A stretch of DNA of 10,051 nucleotides from Planctomycetaceae bacterium. GTDB lineage: Bacteria > Planctomycetota > Planctomycetia > Planctomycetales > Planctomycetaceae. Under the pieces are notes generated by a model. That model did no database searches. It saw nothing but the letters and a program-made list of their open reading frames with translations, and was not told where the DNA came from. Shown in pieces: positions 1 through 6,082 of the stretch (positions are counted from its first letter, which is position 1; the number at the start of each line of letters is the position of its first letter). A program made the position numbers and the translations under genes. Where the stretch lies: NCBI GenBank assembly GCA_016795125.1, contig JAEUIG010000554.1, positions 1 through 10,051 on the forward strand, in the 5' to 3' direction.

Positions 1-723
1 GATGACATCACTGCGCCGCACCGGAGCGTCGTCGCCGACAAAATAGATTGTCCCATCGCAGCCGTGTTCCAAAACCTGGCAGTAGGCCTCACCGAGATCA
101 TCGACATGCACGAGGCTCCAGAAGTTGCCGCCGTCGCCGATGATCCGGTATTGCTTCCGGCGCAGCAGGTCGGCCGTCAATTTGAGGAATCCGCCGGGCC
201 CGTACACGAAGCCGGGACTGATGATCGTCGCCCGCAGTCCTTCCTCGGCGTGCATCGTCTGCAGTTCGTTCACCATGTCCGCATGCCCTTGTGCGAGGCG
301 GCAGGGACGCGGCGGCGCTGCGACATCCAGCCATTCATCCCCGCGGCCCATGTGCGTGAGTGCGCCGCTGGTGTAGATGAACCGCTTGGACTGCGCCAGG
401 CAGGCGCGCGCCAGATTGCGCGTCATCAGGGCGTCGGACTGATGCATCGCATTGATCGTTCGGCGTGACCACCGCCCGCTGAGCGTCTGCTGCGCCGCGT
501 GGATGACGGCGTCGACGCGCGCGACCAGCGGCTCGTAGGAGAGCGGCCGCCACATGTCGCCGACGGCCGCCTCGAACAACGATGGGTCATCCAGGCTTTC
601 GCGCAGTGCAGCGCCCTTGACGATGTTGCGGACCAGCCCCAGGACGTGGTACCCGCGTCGGGTCAAAGCCCTGACGACTCCGGCCCCCACAAAACCGGTG
701 GCGCCCGTGACCAGGATGTTCAT
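1..723 (-). CDS. NAD(P)-binding epimerase/dehydratase-like protein (3' end outside window)
   Basis: The reading frame opens with ATG at 723 and stays open for 241 codons to the window edge, so the C-terminus is missing. The protein starts MNILVTGATGFVGAG, a Rossmann nucleotide-binding loop (GATGFVG, residues 7-13) typical of extended short-chain dehydrogenases. Other family landmarks are DAVIHAA (71-77), FIYTSG (115-120), ISPGFVYGPGG (168-178) and VHVDDLGEAY (205-214). The active-site YxxxK motif, expected near residues 141-150, is not visible; that segment reads CRLAQGHADM. It may therefore be an atypical member that binds NAD(P) but uses different chemistry, or none. The substrate cannot be told. 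No clear Shine-Dalgarno precedes the ATG, but the glycine motif fixes the N-terminus. The nearest upstream gene on the same strand is the hydrolase at 881-1441, 157 bases away, and co-transcription is uncertain. Confidence 0.85.
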   Translation of the reverse strand, partial: MNILVTGATGFVGAGVVRALTRRGYHVLGLVRNIVKGAALRESLDDPSLFEAAVGDMWRPLSYEPLVARVDAVIHAAQQTLSGRWSRRTINAMHQSDALMTRNLARACLAQSKRFIYTSGALTHMGRGDEWLDVAAPPRPCRLAQGHADMVNELQTMHAEEGLRATIISPGFVYGPGGFLKLTADLLRRKQYRIIGDGGNFWSLVHVDDLGEAYCQVLEHGCDGTIYFVGDDAPVRRSDVI

Positions 724-880
724 ACGCGGTGCTCAGTTCGATACGGCGATATTCCTCGCGAAGCGCGCGGCGGCGCATATTCCCGTGGAGCGCAAGTTCG
801 CGGCGAATGCTACAGACCGCCGTCTGCGCAACGTGCCGCAGTGAGCCGGACCGAGGTCGGATGCACACGACTTTGCAGCA

Positions 881-1441
881 TCACTTTCCGGAAGCAGCGG
901 CGAGGTATTCGTCCGTGGAAACCAGTGTCGCGTATCCGAATTGCAGGGCGGCCATGAACGCCGCATGCACCTCGGCCGCAGGCACGACCTTGCCGGCGAA
1001 TTCCTGATCCCGCGTGGCGCAGGCGTCGTGCACGACGACGCAGCTGTAGCCCAGATCGCTGGCGGCACGCACGCCCGCGTCGACGCACATGTGGCTCATC
1101 GCTCCGCAGATGACCACTTCCTGCACTCCGTGCCGGTCCAGGAGTTCTCTGAGGTCGGTTTCGCGGAATGAGTTGACATGATGTTTCAAGACGACCGGCT
1201 CGCTTCCGACACCCTGCACTTGCGGATGAATCTGCGCGCCGGGGGAACCGGGGGTGAAGAACGGCGCGTCAGGCGTCGGGAACTCGTGGCGGACATGGAC
1301 GACCAGGTCGCCGTGCTTTCGGGCGGCCGCGAGCACTCTGGCCGCATTCTCGGCGGCCGACTCGATCCCGGTCAGCGGCCACTTTCCACCCGGGAAGTAG
1401 TCGTTCTGAATGTCGATCAGCACGAGCGCGCGTTGCGGCAT
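881..1441 (-). CDS. Isochorismatase-family cysteine hydrolase
   Basis: This 186-residue protein is a full-length member of the isochorismatase/nicotinamidase-like hydrolase family, which are cytoplasmic alpha/beta enzymes cleaving amides or vinyl ethers with a cysteine nucleophile. The catalytic triad is visible: Asp10 in LVLIDIQNDYF, Lys86 in VVLKHHVNSF, and Cys119 in ICGAMSHMCVD. The Gly-Ala-Met stretch before the cysteine (113-115) fits the usual cis-peptide region. Length is close to that of stand-alone family members. Substrate is not predictable; nicotinamide is less likely because the metal-binding histidine set of true nicotinamidases is not evident. The ATG at 1441 has only a weak upstream purine stretch. 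The frame stays open about 25 codons further upstream but offers no ATG, GTG or TTG there. The gene is divergent from the leader peptide at 1724, with a shared 282-base upstream region. Confidence 0.9.
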   Translation of the reverse strand: MPQRALVLIDIQNDYFPGGKWPLTGIESAAENAARVLAAARKHGDLVVHVRHEFPTPDAPFFTPGSPGAQIHPQVQGVGSEPVVLKHHVNSFRETDLRELLDRHGVQEVVICGAMSHMCVDAGVRAASDLGYSCVVVHDACATRDQEFAGKVVPAAEVHAAFMAALQFGYATLVSTDEYLAAASGK

Positions 1442-1546
1442 GATCCAGGGTCCGGAGTCGGTGGAGTCGTCGAGTTTGATCAGAACGGCGTAATTGCCAA
1501 CGGGCCAAGTCTATCCCGGCGACGACGCGACCGCACCTCGCCGGAC

Positions 1547-1564
1547 GCGAGCGCGAGCGCGAGC
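1547..1564. repeat. Short tandem hexamer (GCGAGC)x3
   Basis: Three perfect copies of GCGAGC lie in the divergent region between the cysteine hydrolase and the leader peptide. The array is short and may be chance in G+C-rich DNA; no function is proposed. Confidence 0.5.
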
Positions 1565-1710
1565 GAACGTTCTTCAACGAATGCCGCACATTGACGGCCA
1601 TCCGGTCGGACGACCGTCGCGGCACCGAATTCGTCGGTAACACTTCCTCGCAGTCGTCGCTGTGGATGTCACAAACCGGCAACCCCGCCGGACAAACCAC
1701 AAAACCTGTG

Positions 1711-1715
1711 AAAGG
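1711..1715 (+). promoter_or_regulatory. Ribosome binding site of the double-glycine leader peptide
   Basis: AAAGG sits 8 bases before the ATG at 1724, a normal spacing. It supports real translation of this very short gene, which matters because several neighbouring genes lack an obvious Shine-Dalgarno. Confidence 0.55.
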
Positions 1716-1723
1716 CGACTGCC

Positions 1724-1903
1724 ATGTCTGCAAACCTGACTGAGATGCGCGATGTGTCCCACGAGGAACTGCAAACCATCGAGGGCGGCTGGCTCCCTAG
1801 CATCTCGGTGAGAAACATCAGGGACCTGATGACGGAACGGGGCGATGCGCCAGGCCAGCAGGAAACCTGGATTGTCAGCCTCAGCCCGTCGCAAAAGCCC
1901 TGA
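1724..1903 (+). CDS. Small peptide with double-glycine (bacteriocin-type) leader
   Basis: This 59-residue gene runs from ATG at 1724 to TGA at 1903. Residues 1-22 end in VSHEELQTIEGG, which matches the double-glycine leader consensus LSxxELxxIxGG nearly position for position: hydrophobics at -12 (Val11), -7 (Leu16) and -4 (Ile19), Glu at -8, and GlyGly at -2/-1. Such leaders are cut after GlyGly by C39-family peptidases, usually fused to an ABC exporter. Cleavage would release a 37-residue product (23-59) starting WLPSISVRN and ending SPSQKP. It has no cysteine, two tryptophans, several serines and threonines, and no net charge by count of Lys/Arg against Asp/Glu. That argues against a disulfide or lanthionine peptide and does not resemble a cationic pore-former. 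Function is unknown: bacteriocin-like, signalling, or an unrecognised secreted peptide. No peptidase, exporter, immunity or modifying gene lies in the window. The leader match and ribosome site support it; small size leaves some risk of chance. Confidence 0.72.
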   Translation: MSANLTEMRDVSHEELQTIEGGWLPSISVRNIRDLMTERGDAPGQQETWIVSLSPSQKP

Positions 1904-2151
1904 CCGGGTTTTCAGCAGCGTCGGAATTGCTCAACGGGATGGTCACCCGACGACGCTTCGACAATGATCGCATCGCCCCTGCCAACGGCCTGAACGCGAA
2001 CGCCTGCCTCGGATCGACGGTCTGTCAGAGCGGGACTCAAACCCCAGTTCATGGGTCCACTGCAGGGCGAAACCCAGCGATCTTCGTCCGGCAGGGAAGT
2101 TTGGCAGGCCTCCGAACGGAGAAATCGCCGCCTCGTATTCGAAAGCGCAAT

Positions 2152-2207
2152 AAAAAACCCGGAAACAGCGAGTCCCAGGGGGGCGGAGGACTCAAGCCAT
2201 TTCCGGG
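2152..2207 (-). terminator. Intrinsic terminator reading leftward
   Basis: Arms CCCGGAAA (2158-2165) and TTTCCGGG (2200-2207) pair perfectly. Inside them GAGTCC (2170-2175) pairs with GGACTC (2188-2193). Six A residues at 2152-2157 give a T6 tract immediately after the stem on the minus strand, the arrangement of a Rho-independent terminator for leftward transcription. The other side has no T tract, so it is not bidirectional. The nearest upstream minus-strand stop codon is 396 bases away at 2603. Confidence 0.75.
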
Positions 2208-2300
2208 GGCGATTGGCAGTGAAGATCGTGGTGTGTCGGTGTGCTCCTGATGAGGAGAGGGTGCGCCAGCATCCGTGCCGGCGGCCCGCCCGGATTGCGG

Positions 2301-2318
2301 CGGAGCGAAGTCCGCCGG
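2301..2318. repeat. Small hairpin in noncoding region
   Basis: GGCGGA and TCCGCC form a perfect 6-base-pair stem around a 6-base loop. It lies inside the stretch that would be transcribed into the leftward terminator, so it could be part of a structured RNA, but alone it is weak evidence. Confidence 0.4.
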
Positions 2319-2602
2319 CAATCGACACGTGTCCTGCTCACTCGTCGTCTTGCGGACATCGATTGAGCGGCGGGAAAATACGGATTCGCCCAAAAGGGGT
2401 CAAGACGGGTTCGTGTGAATTCGACGGAACCCATGCGACTGGCAACCCTGATGCGTTTTGGGAACCGACGAACACCGGCCGGCGTGCTACAAACCGCTGG
2501 CAATTCGCAGTTTAGCAGTGAGTGAGAATACGCGCCGCGTACGCGCAGATTCTGCCGGTCGAGCGCCGCGGTCGATCAACTGCGGGATTGTGTCCGCAGA
2601 AT

Positions 2603-3574
2603 TCACCGCGCCGCCTGGCGTTTCCAGGCGATCACATCGTCCAGGATCGCTCCCAGCGGCATTGACGGCGTGCGGCCGATCGTCTGGCTGAGCCGGCGCA
2701 CGTCCGGCACGCGACGCTGGATGTCCTCGAAGTCCTCACCGTAGGCCTGCGCATACGGGATATGCTCGATTTTCACCGCCGGATCAACGCGCTCGATGAC
2801 GGACCGCGCCAGCTCCAGCACGGACGCCGGCTGGTCGCTGCCGATGTTGAAAATCCGACCCTCTGCCGCCGGCGTTTCCATCAGCCGGACCACGCAATCC
2901 ACCACCTCACGCACGTGCGCATAGCAGCGGACCTGGCTGCCGTCGTCGTACACGACGACCGGGCCGCCGGACAGCGCCTGGTCAACGAATCGCGGGATCA
3001 CCATCCCGTAGTTCCCAACCTGTCGCGGCCCCACGACATTGAAAAACCGGCCGATGACGACCGGCAATTGGGATTTGCGGTGGTACGCCAGGGCGAGAAA
3101 CTCGTCGATGGCCTTGGAACAGCCGTAAGCCCAGCGTGGCCGGGACGTCGGGCCGAAGTGCAGGTCGTCGTCCTCGTTCCAGACTTCCTTCCCGTTCTTG
3201 CCGTAGACTTCGCTCGTGGACGCCAGAAAAACACGCTGTCCCCCCTGCAGCGCGAACTTCAGCAGCCATTCCGTGGGATAGATGTTGGTCTCGATTGTCC
3301 GCACGGGGTCTTCCGCTACCAGCTTGACCCCGACCGCTGCGGCCAGGTGATAGATCACCTCGGCCCCCTGCAGCGCGTTCGCCAGCACCAGCGGATCGGT
3401 GATCGAGCCGGAGACGATCTGCAGCCTCGGGTGCGATGCCAGCGGGTCGAGATTGTCGCGGCGGCCGGTGGAGAAGTCGTCGAGGACCGTCACCTCGTGC
3501 CCGTCGGCGAGCAGGCGTTCGACGAGATGGCTGCCGATGAAACCCGCTCCTCCGGTGACAACACAGCGCGACAT
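2603..3574 (-). CDS. NAD-dependent sugar-nucleotide epimerase/dehydratase
   Basis: This 323-residue protein is a complete extended short-chain dehydrogenase of the kind that acts on nucleotide-activated sugars (UDP-glucose 4-epimerase, UDP-glucuronate decarboxylase and GDP-mannose dehydratase relatives). Visible are the NAD-binding TGGAGFIGS (7-15), the acidic ribose-binding strand end VLDDFSTG (30-37), YHLAAAVGV (75-83), the STSEVYG strand (119-125) holding the catalytic Ser/Thr, the active-site YGCSK (Tyr150, Lys154), and RFFNVVGPRQ (176-185). The chosen start at 3574 puts the glycine motif at the expected place and has AGGAA six bases upstream. A 31-residue extension to 3667 is open but is encoded by a dispersed repeat and is rejected. 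The exact reaction cannot be assigned. A role in making surface polysaccharide precursors is likely from the family. It lies downstream of hisI on the same strand, separated by 199 bases that hold an inverted repeat. Confidence 0.93.
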   Translation of the reverse strand: MSRCVVTGGAGFIGSHLVERLLADGHEVTVLDDFSTGRRDNLDPLASHPRLQIVSGSITDPLVLANALQGAEVIYHLAAAVGVKLVAEDPVRTIETNIYPTEWLLKFALQGGQRVFLASTSEVYGKNGKEVWNEDDDLHFGPTSRPRWAYGCSKAIDEFLALAYHRKSQLPVVIGRFFNVVGPRQVGNYGMVIPRFVDQALSGGPVVVYDDGSQVRCYAHVREVVDCVVRLMETPAAEGRIFNIGSDQPASVLELARSVIERVDPAVKIEHIPYAQAYGEDFEDIQRRVPDVRRLSQTIGRTPSMPLGAILDDVIAWKRQAAR

Positions 3575-3580
3575 GCGGCT

Positions 3581-3585
3581 TTCCT
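3581..3585 (-). promoter_or_regulatory. Ribosome binding site deciding the epimerase start
   Basis: On the minus strand AGGAA lies 6 bases before the ATG at 3574. It supports this internal start over the longer open frame that begins at 3667. Confidence 0.6.
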
Positions 3586-3597
3586 GGCGCAGTTGGA

Positions 3598-3757
3598 ACA
3601 GAAGGGAAAAACAGGAGGTAACGGAGAAAACAGAGGAGGTGCGATCAGCTGTCAGCCACGACTGCACATGAGGCGAGAATCGAGTTGAGGGTTCTGAGAC
3701 GAATACATCTCGTACTTCTCCGTTCCCTCTGTTGCCTCCTGCTCTTACCTTTTTCTG
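3598..3757. repeat. Purine/pyrimidine-rich inverted repeat between hisI and the epimerase
   Basis: The left arm (about 3599-3638) and the reverse complement of the right arm (about 3715-3757) share the imperfect core CAGGAGGYAACRGAG followed by further AACRGAG units. About 75 unrelated bases separate the arms. The arms are almost pure purine on one strand, unlike the surrounding coding DNA. This looks like a dispersed palindromic repeat (REP- or MITE-like) and not a terminator, as it lacks a tight G+C stem and T tract. Transcribed from hisI it would fold in the leader of the epimerase messenger. Confidence 0.65.
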
Positions 3758-3773
3758 ACGAGGCTGCAGCGGA

Positions 3774-4169
3774 CTACTTCCGGCCGTAGACTTCGGCCGG
3801 GTTGAAGACGCGGTCTCCTTCGACCGTCACTGTACCCGATGCGGGGTGCACACGGCGGAAAAAGCAGCTCTTGTAACCTTCGTGGCAGGCGGCGCCGCCG
3901 ATCTGGTCGACTTTGAGCAGGATCGTGTCTCCGTCGCAGTCAAAATAGATCGACTGCAGAACCTGCACGTTGCCGCTCTCCTCGCCCTTACGCCATAACT
4001 TCTTGCGGCTGCGGGAGTAATAGCAGACCTTGCCGGTGCGGAGGGTTTCGTCGTACGCCTCGCGGTTCATCCAGGCCATCATCAGGACGTCGCCCGTTTT
4101 TGAGCATTGGGCAATGGCGGGGATCAGCTCGGCCTTCGAGAAGTCAGGACCATTCAGTTCAGCGGACAT
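3774..4169 (-). CDS. hisI: Phosphoribosyl-AMP cyclohydrolase
   Basis: HisI opens the adenine ring of phosphoribosyl-AMP, the third step of histidine synthesis, in the cytoplasm. The 131-residue protein is the usual single-domain length, without the HisE pyrophosphatase domain found fused to it in many bacteria. Family signatures are clear: LMMAWMNREAY (29-39), YYSRSRKKLWRKGEESGN (50-67), the acidic metal site DCDGD (77-81, with Cys78), and ACHEGYKSCF (94-103) giving Cys95 and Cys102. The three cysteines bind zinc and the aspartates bind magnesium in characterised homologues. The start at 4169 is consistent with family N-termini and has a purine-rich AGAGAAAG stretch just upstream. No other his gene is in the window, so the pathway is scattered. 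The gene is bracketed by two unrelated dispersed inverted repeats (3598-3757 and 4260-4333). Confidence 0.97.
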   Translation of the reverse strand: MSAELNGPDFSKAELIPAIAQCSKTGDVLMMAWMNREAYDETLRTGKVCYYSRSRKKLWRKGEESGNVQVLQSIYFDCDGDTILLKVDQIGGAACHEGYKSCFFRRVHPASGTVTVEGDRVFNPAEVYGRK

Positions 4170-4506
4170 TGGGCTTTCTCTTACGGTGTTTTTCCGGCAT
4201 CAGGTTAACGACTTCTGGGAACGCTCTCCAGCGGCAGGGGTTCGGGTTGCAGGCAGCAGAACACTGAGGCACAGAGAACACAGAGGCCGGCTGTGAGCGG
4301 AAATCGTCACTGCGACCTCTGTGCCTCTGTGTTTCAACGTCTTCGACATCGGGGACAACGACGCCGCCTTTCGGCCCGGAGCGGATTGTGTCCGGCGGGA
4401 GCCTGGCCCGCGGGAATTCGCTTCCAACGCCTTTCCCGATGCTCTAACATCGCGCCGCAAAACTCCATTTTCAACATCGGAACCGGAGAGGACAGAACGC
4501 TTTACC
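4170..4506. other. Divergent intergenic region between hisI and cysC
   Basis: These 337 bases must carry the promoters of hisI (leftward) and cysC (rightward). I could not assign convincing -35/-10 pairs. The middle holds the CTCTGTG-type inverted repeat at 4260-4333. An upstream extension of cysC is open from 4321, but it starts inside this repeat and does not look like protein. Confidence 0.6.
4260..4333. repeat. Inverted repeat of the AACACAGAGGCACAGAG type
   Basis: The left arm AACACTGAGGCACAGAG (4260-4276) pairs with CTCTGTGCCTCTGTGTT (4317-4333) with one mismatch, around a 40-base spacer. The left arm is followed directly by another partial unit, AACACAGAGG (4277-4286). From memory, similar ACAGAG-rich palindromes are scattered between genes in many environmental bacteria; this was not checked. 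No T tract follows, so a terminator role is unlikely. Confidence 0.7.
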
Positions 4507-5118
4507 ATGGCACAGCAGATCGCAACGAACGTCACCTGGCATGATCACAAGGTCGCCAGCGCCGACCGCCAGAAACTGAACGGACACAAGGGCGCCGTCC
4601 TGTGGTTCACGGGCCTGAGCGCGTGCGGCAAAAGCACGATCGCCAATACGGTGGATCACATCCTGAACCAGATGGGCAAACACACCTATCTGCTGGATGG
4701 CGACAACATCCGCATGGGACTGAACAAGAACCTCGGCTTCTCGGCGGACGACCGTGCGGAGAATATCCGCCGCATCGGTGAAGTGGGCAAGCTGTTCGCC
4801 GACGCCGGCGTCATCACTTCGACGGCCTTTATTTCGCCGTACCGCAAGGACCGCGACGCCGTCCGGGCTCTGCTGCCCGCGGGACAGTTCATCGAAGTCT
4901 ATGTCGACGCCTCGCTCGAAACCTGCGAGAAGCGCGACCCGAAGGGCCTCTACAAGAAGGCCCGCGCCGGCGAGATCAAGGGCTTCACCGGCATTGACGA
5001 CCCGTACGAAGCGCCGGAAAAGCCGGAGCTCGTGCTCGATTCCAACACCAAGGGGATCGATGAGCTCGCCAGGGAAGTCGTAGCGTACCTGGAGTCGAAG
5101 GGCGTTCTGAGCCTGTAG
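4507..5118 (+). CDS. cysC: Adenylylsulfate (APS) kinase
   Basis: CysC phosphorylates adenosine 5'-phosphosulfate with ATP to give PAPS, the sulfate donor for reductive assimilation and sulfotransferases. The 203-residue protein is the normal length of a stand-alone kinase. Visible are the P-loop GLSACGKST (36-44), the APS-binding segment LDGDNIRMGLNKNLGFS (63-79), the DDRAENIRRIGEV helix (81-93), FISPYRKDRD (108-117) with the conserved Ser110, and KGLYKKARAGEIKGFTGID (146-164). The P-loop has Ala-Cys where many homologues have Gly-Ser; the Walker lysine and Ser/Thr are intact, so activity is expected. The start at 4507 is preceded by GAGG at 4488-4491, 15 bases away, a rather long spacing. 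No ATP sulfurylase genes (cysD/cysN or sat) are adjacent, so partners must lie elsewhere. It converges with the radical SAM gene, with a palindrome between. Confidence 0.96.
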   Translation: MAQQIATNVTWHDHKVASADRQKLNGHKGAVLWFTGLSACGKSTIANTVDHILNQMGKHTYLLDGDNIRMGLNKNLGFSADDRAENIRRIGEVGKLFADAGVITSTAFISPYRKDRDAVRALLPAGQFIEVYVDASLETCEKRDPKGLYKKARAGEIKGFTGIDDPYEAPEKPELVLDSNTKGIDELAREVVAYLESKGVLSL

Positions 5119-5142
5119 TTTTTAACGATTGTCATCGTCACA

Positions 5143-5171
5143 TGAGCCACGGGGTTTAATCCCGTGGCTCA
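5143..5171. repeat. Perfect palindrome between convergent genes; possible shared terminator
   Basis: TGAGCCACGGG (5143-5153) and CCCGTGGCTCA (5161-5171) form a perfect 11-base-pair stem with loop GTTTAAT. It sits 25 bases after the cysC stop and 34 bases before the radical SAM stop, the usual place for a bidirectional terminator. There is no T tract on either side, so it may act with other factors or be a dispersed palindromic repeat that landed here. Confidence 0.7.
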
Positions 5172-5204
5172 ATGTGCGCGCCGATCACGCTTGCGGTTTC
5201 GTAA

Positions 5205-6065
5205 CTACCCTTCCGGCCCGTAATACTCGTCGACCGGAACGTTCGCTTCCGCGCGAACGCGCGCCGCCAGCACGTCGACTTCCGCGTGCGTCAGCGGCGC
5301 GACGAACGACTCGGCCGGCTGCCGCGCCACCGTGTAGACCTGCACGAGCTTGAGCCGGCCCCCGGCAGCCTGGATTTCGTTGAGCCGGTCGATGAACGCA
5401 GTGATCTCGGCGTCCGGCGGCGGGTCGCCATGAATCCGCATGAACAGGCTCTGGATGACCAGCGGCCGGACCCGCGCCGCGGCCGTGATGTTGTCCAGTA
5501 CCTGCCGAAACGGGATTTTGGTCCGCTCGACGAGCTGGAAGTATGCGTCAGTTCCCGCCTCCAGCTTGGCCCAGACCTCGCCATTGTTCGCGTCCATCAC
5601 GGCGAGTCCACGCTGGACCACCGGGCGGTGAAACATGCTGGCGTTCGTGATCAGCACGAGCTTGACGCCGTCGAGGCCGCGGTCGCGTTTGAGCTGGGCG
5701 ACCTGCTCCATGATCGCATCGAAATTGCGAAACGTCGTCGGTTCGCCGTCCCCGGAGAACGCGATGTCATTGAGCCGCCGCAACTCGGCTGGCACGTCGT
5801 GAAACTGTGGATCGCTCCAGATCTCGCCGCTGGCGACGAAGTCCAGCATCTCGGCCAGTTCCTGCAGCAGCCGGTCGGTCTCGACGAACCGCGTCTCCGC
5901 TTCGCTGCGCCGGTTCACCTGGCAATAGATGCAGTCGAAGTTGCAGACCTTGTCGGGATTGAGATTCACCCCGATGGAAATCCCGCGGCTCCGGCGCGAC
6001 AGCACCGGGTAGACGAACTTGTTCTGTTCGTACCTGCGCGAGTGCTGGGCGTGCTGCGGGAGCAT
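5205..6065 (-). CDS. Radical SAM protein (COG0731-like)
   Basis: This 286-residue protein carries the radical S-adenosylmethionine iron-sulfur motif CxxxCxxC as Cys41, Cys45 and Cys48 in VCNFDCIYCQV, where a 4Fe-4S cluster reductively cleaves SAM. The preceding RGISIGVNLNPDKV and following FSGDGEPTTF (about 103-112, the GGEP-like SAM amino-group contact) and LVLITNAS (about 135-142) fit the TIM-barrel core. Layout and length resemble the COG0731 group, distantly related to the wybutosine enzyme TYW1. The C-terminal part contains no extra cysteine cluster, so an auxiliary iron-sulfur domain is unlikely. Substrate is unknown, and no precursor peptide or partner enzyme is adjacent. The ATG at 6065 has no clear Shine-Dalgarno, but only about 40 residues precede the cluster, as usual in this group. 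A strong hairpin lies 18 bases upstream. Confidence 0.9.
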   Translation of the reverse strand: MLPQHAQHSRRYEQNKFVYPVLSRRSRGISIGVNLNPDKVCNFDCIYCQVNRRSEAETRFVETDRLLQELAEMLDFVASGEIWSDPQFHDVPAELRRLNDIAFSGDGEPTTFRNFDAIMEQVAQLKRDRGLDGVKLVLITNASMFHRPVVQRGLAVMDANNGEVWAKLEAGTDAYFQLVERTKIPFRQVLDNITAAARVRPLVIQSLFMRIHGDPPPDAEITAFIDRLNEIQAAGGRLKLVQVYTVARQPAESFVAPLTHAEVDVLAARVRAEANVPVDEYYGPEG

Positions 6066-6082
6066 GACGGACTGGCTTCGAT

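Larger units (their letters stand above)
1904..2602. other. Long intergenic region without a credible protein gene
   Basis: These 699 bases lie between the leader peptide and the epimerase, both of whose 3' ends face inward. Open frames of 100-150 codons exist on both strands, but they are arginine-, proline- and serine-rich, lack ribosome sites and show no family motif, so they look like open-frame noise in G+C-rich DNA. Definite structure is limited to a leftward intrinsic terminator at 2152-2207 and a hairpin at 2301-2318 (arms GGCGGA/TCCGCC). The region could be a long 3' untranslated region of the epimerase, a noncoding RNA gene, or decayed sequence. Confidence 0.6.

Noticed and set aside
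1442..1515. Possible N-terminal extension of the cysteine hydrolase (GNYAVLIKLDDS-like residues)
   Set aside because: The frame is open back to a TAG near 1510 and looks somewhat protein-like, but it contains no ATG, GTG or TTG. Homologues begin close to the ALVLIDIQNDYF strand.
1677..1692. Hairpin CCGGC/GCCGG upstream of the leader peptide
   Set aside because: It has only 5 base pairs and no T tract on the plus strand. It may be chance, so it is not called as a terminator or operator.
2051..2515. Open frames of 107-154 codons on both strands in the 1904-2602 gap
   Set aside because: Their composition is biased to Arg, Pro, Ser and Gly. They have no ribosome site, no motif, and cross the leftward terminator stem.
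1904..2602. tRNA, 6S, SRP or RNase P RNA in the noncoding gap
   Set aside because: No T-arm GGTTCRA context, SRP tetraloop region or RNase P conserved core was recognised on either strand. Only a generic noncoding-RNA suggestion remains.
2762..3688. 308-codon open frame on the plus strand
   Set aside because: It is antisense to the epimerase, which shows every catalytic motif. The plus-strand product is a shadow.
4321..4506. 62-codon upstream extension of cysC
   Set aside because: It begins inside the ACAGAG-type repeat. The residues do not resemble CysC N-termini, and the shorter start gives the normal family length.
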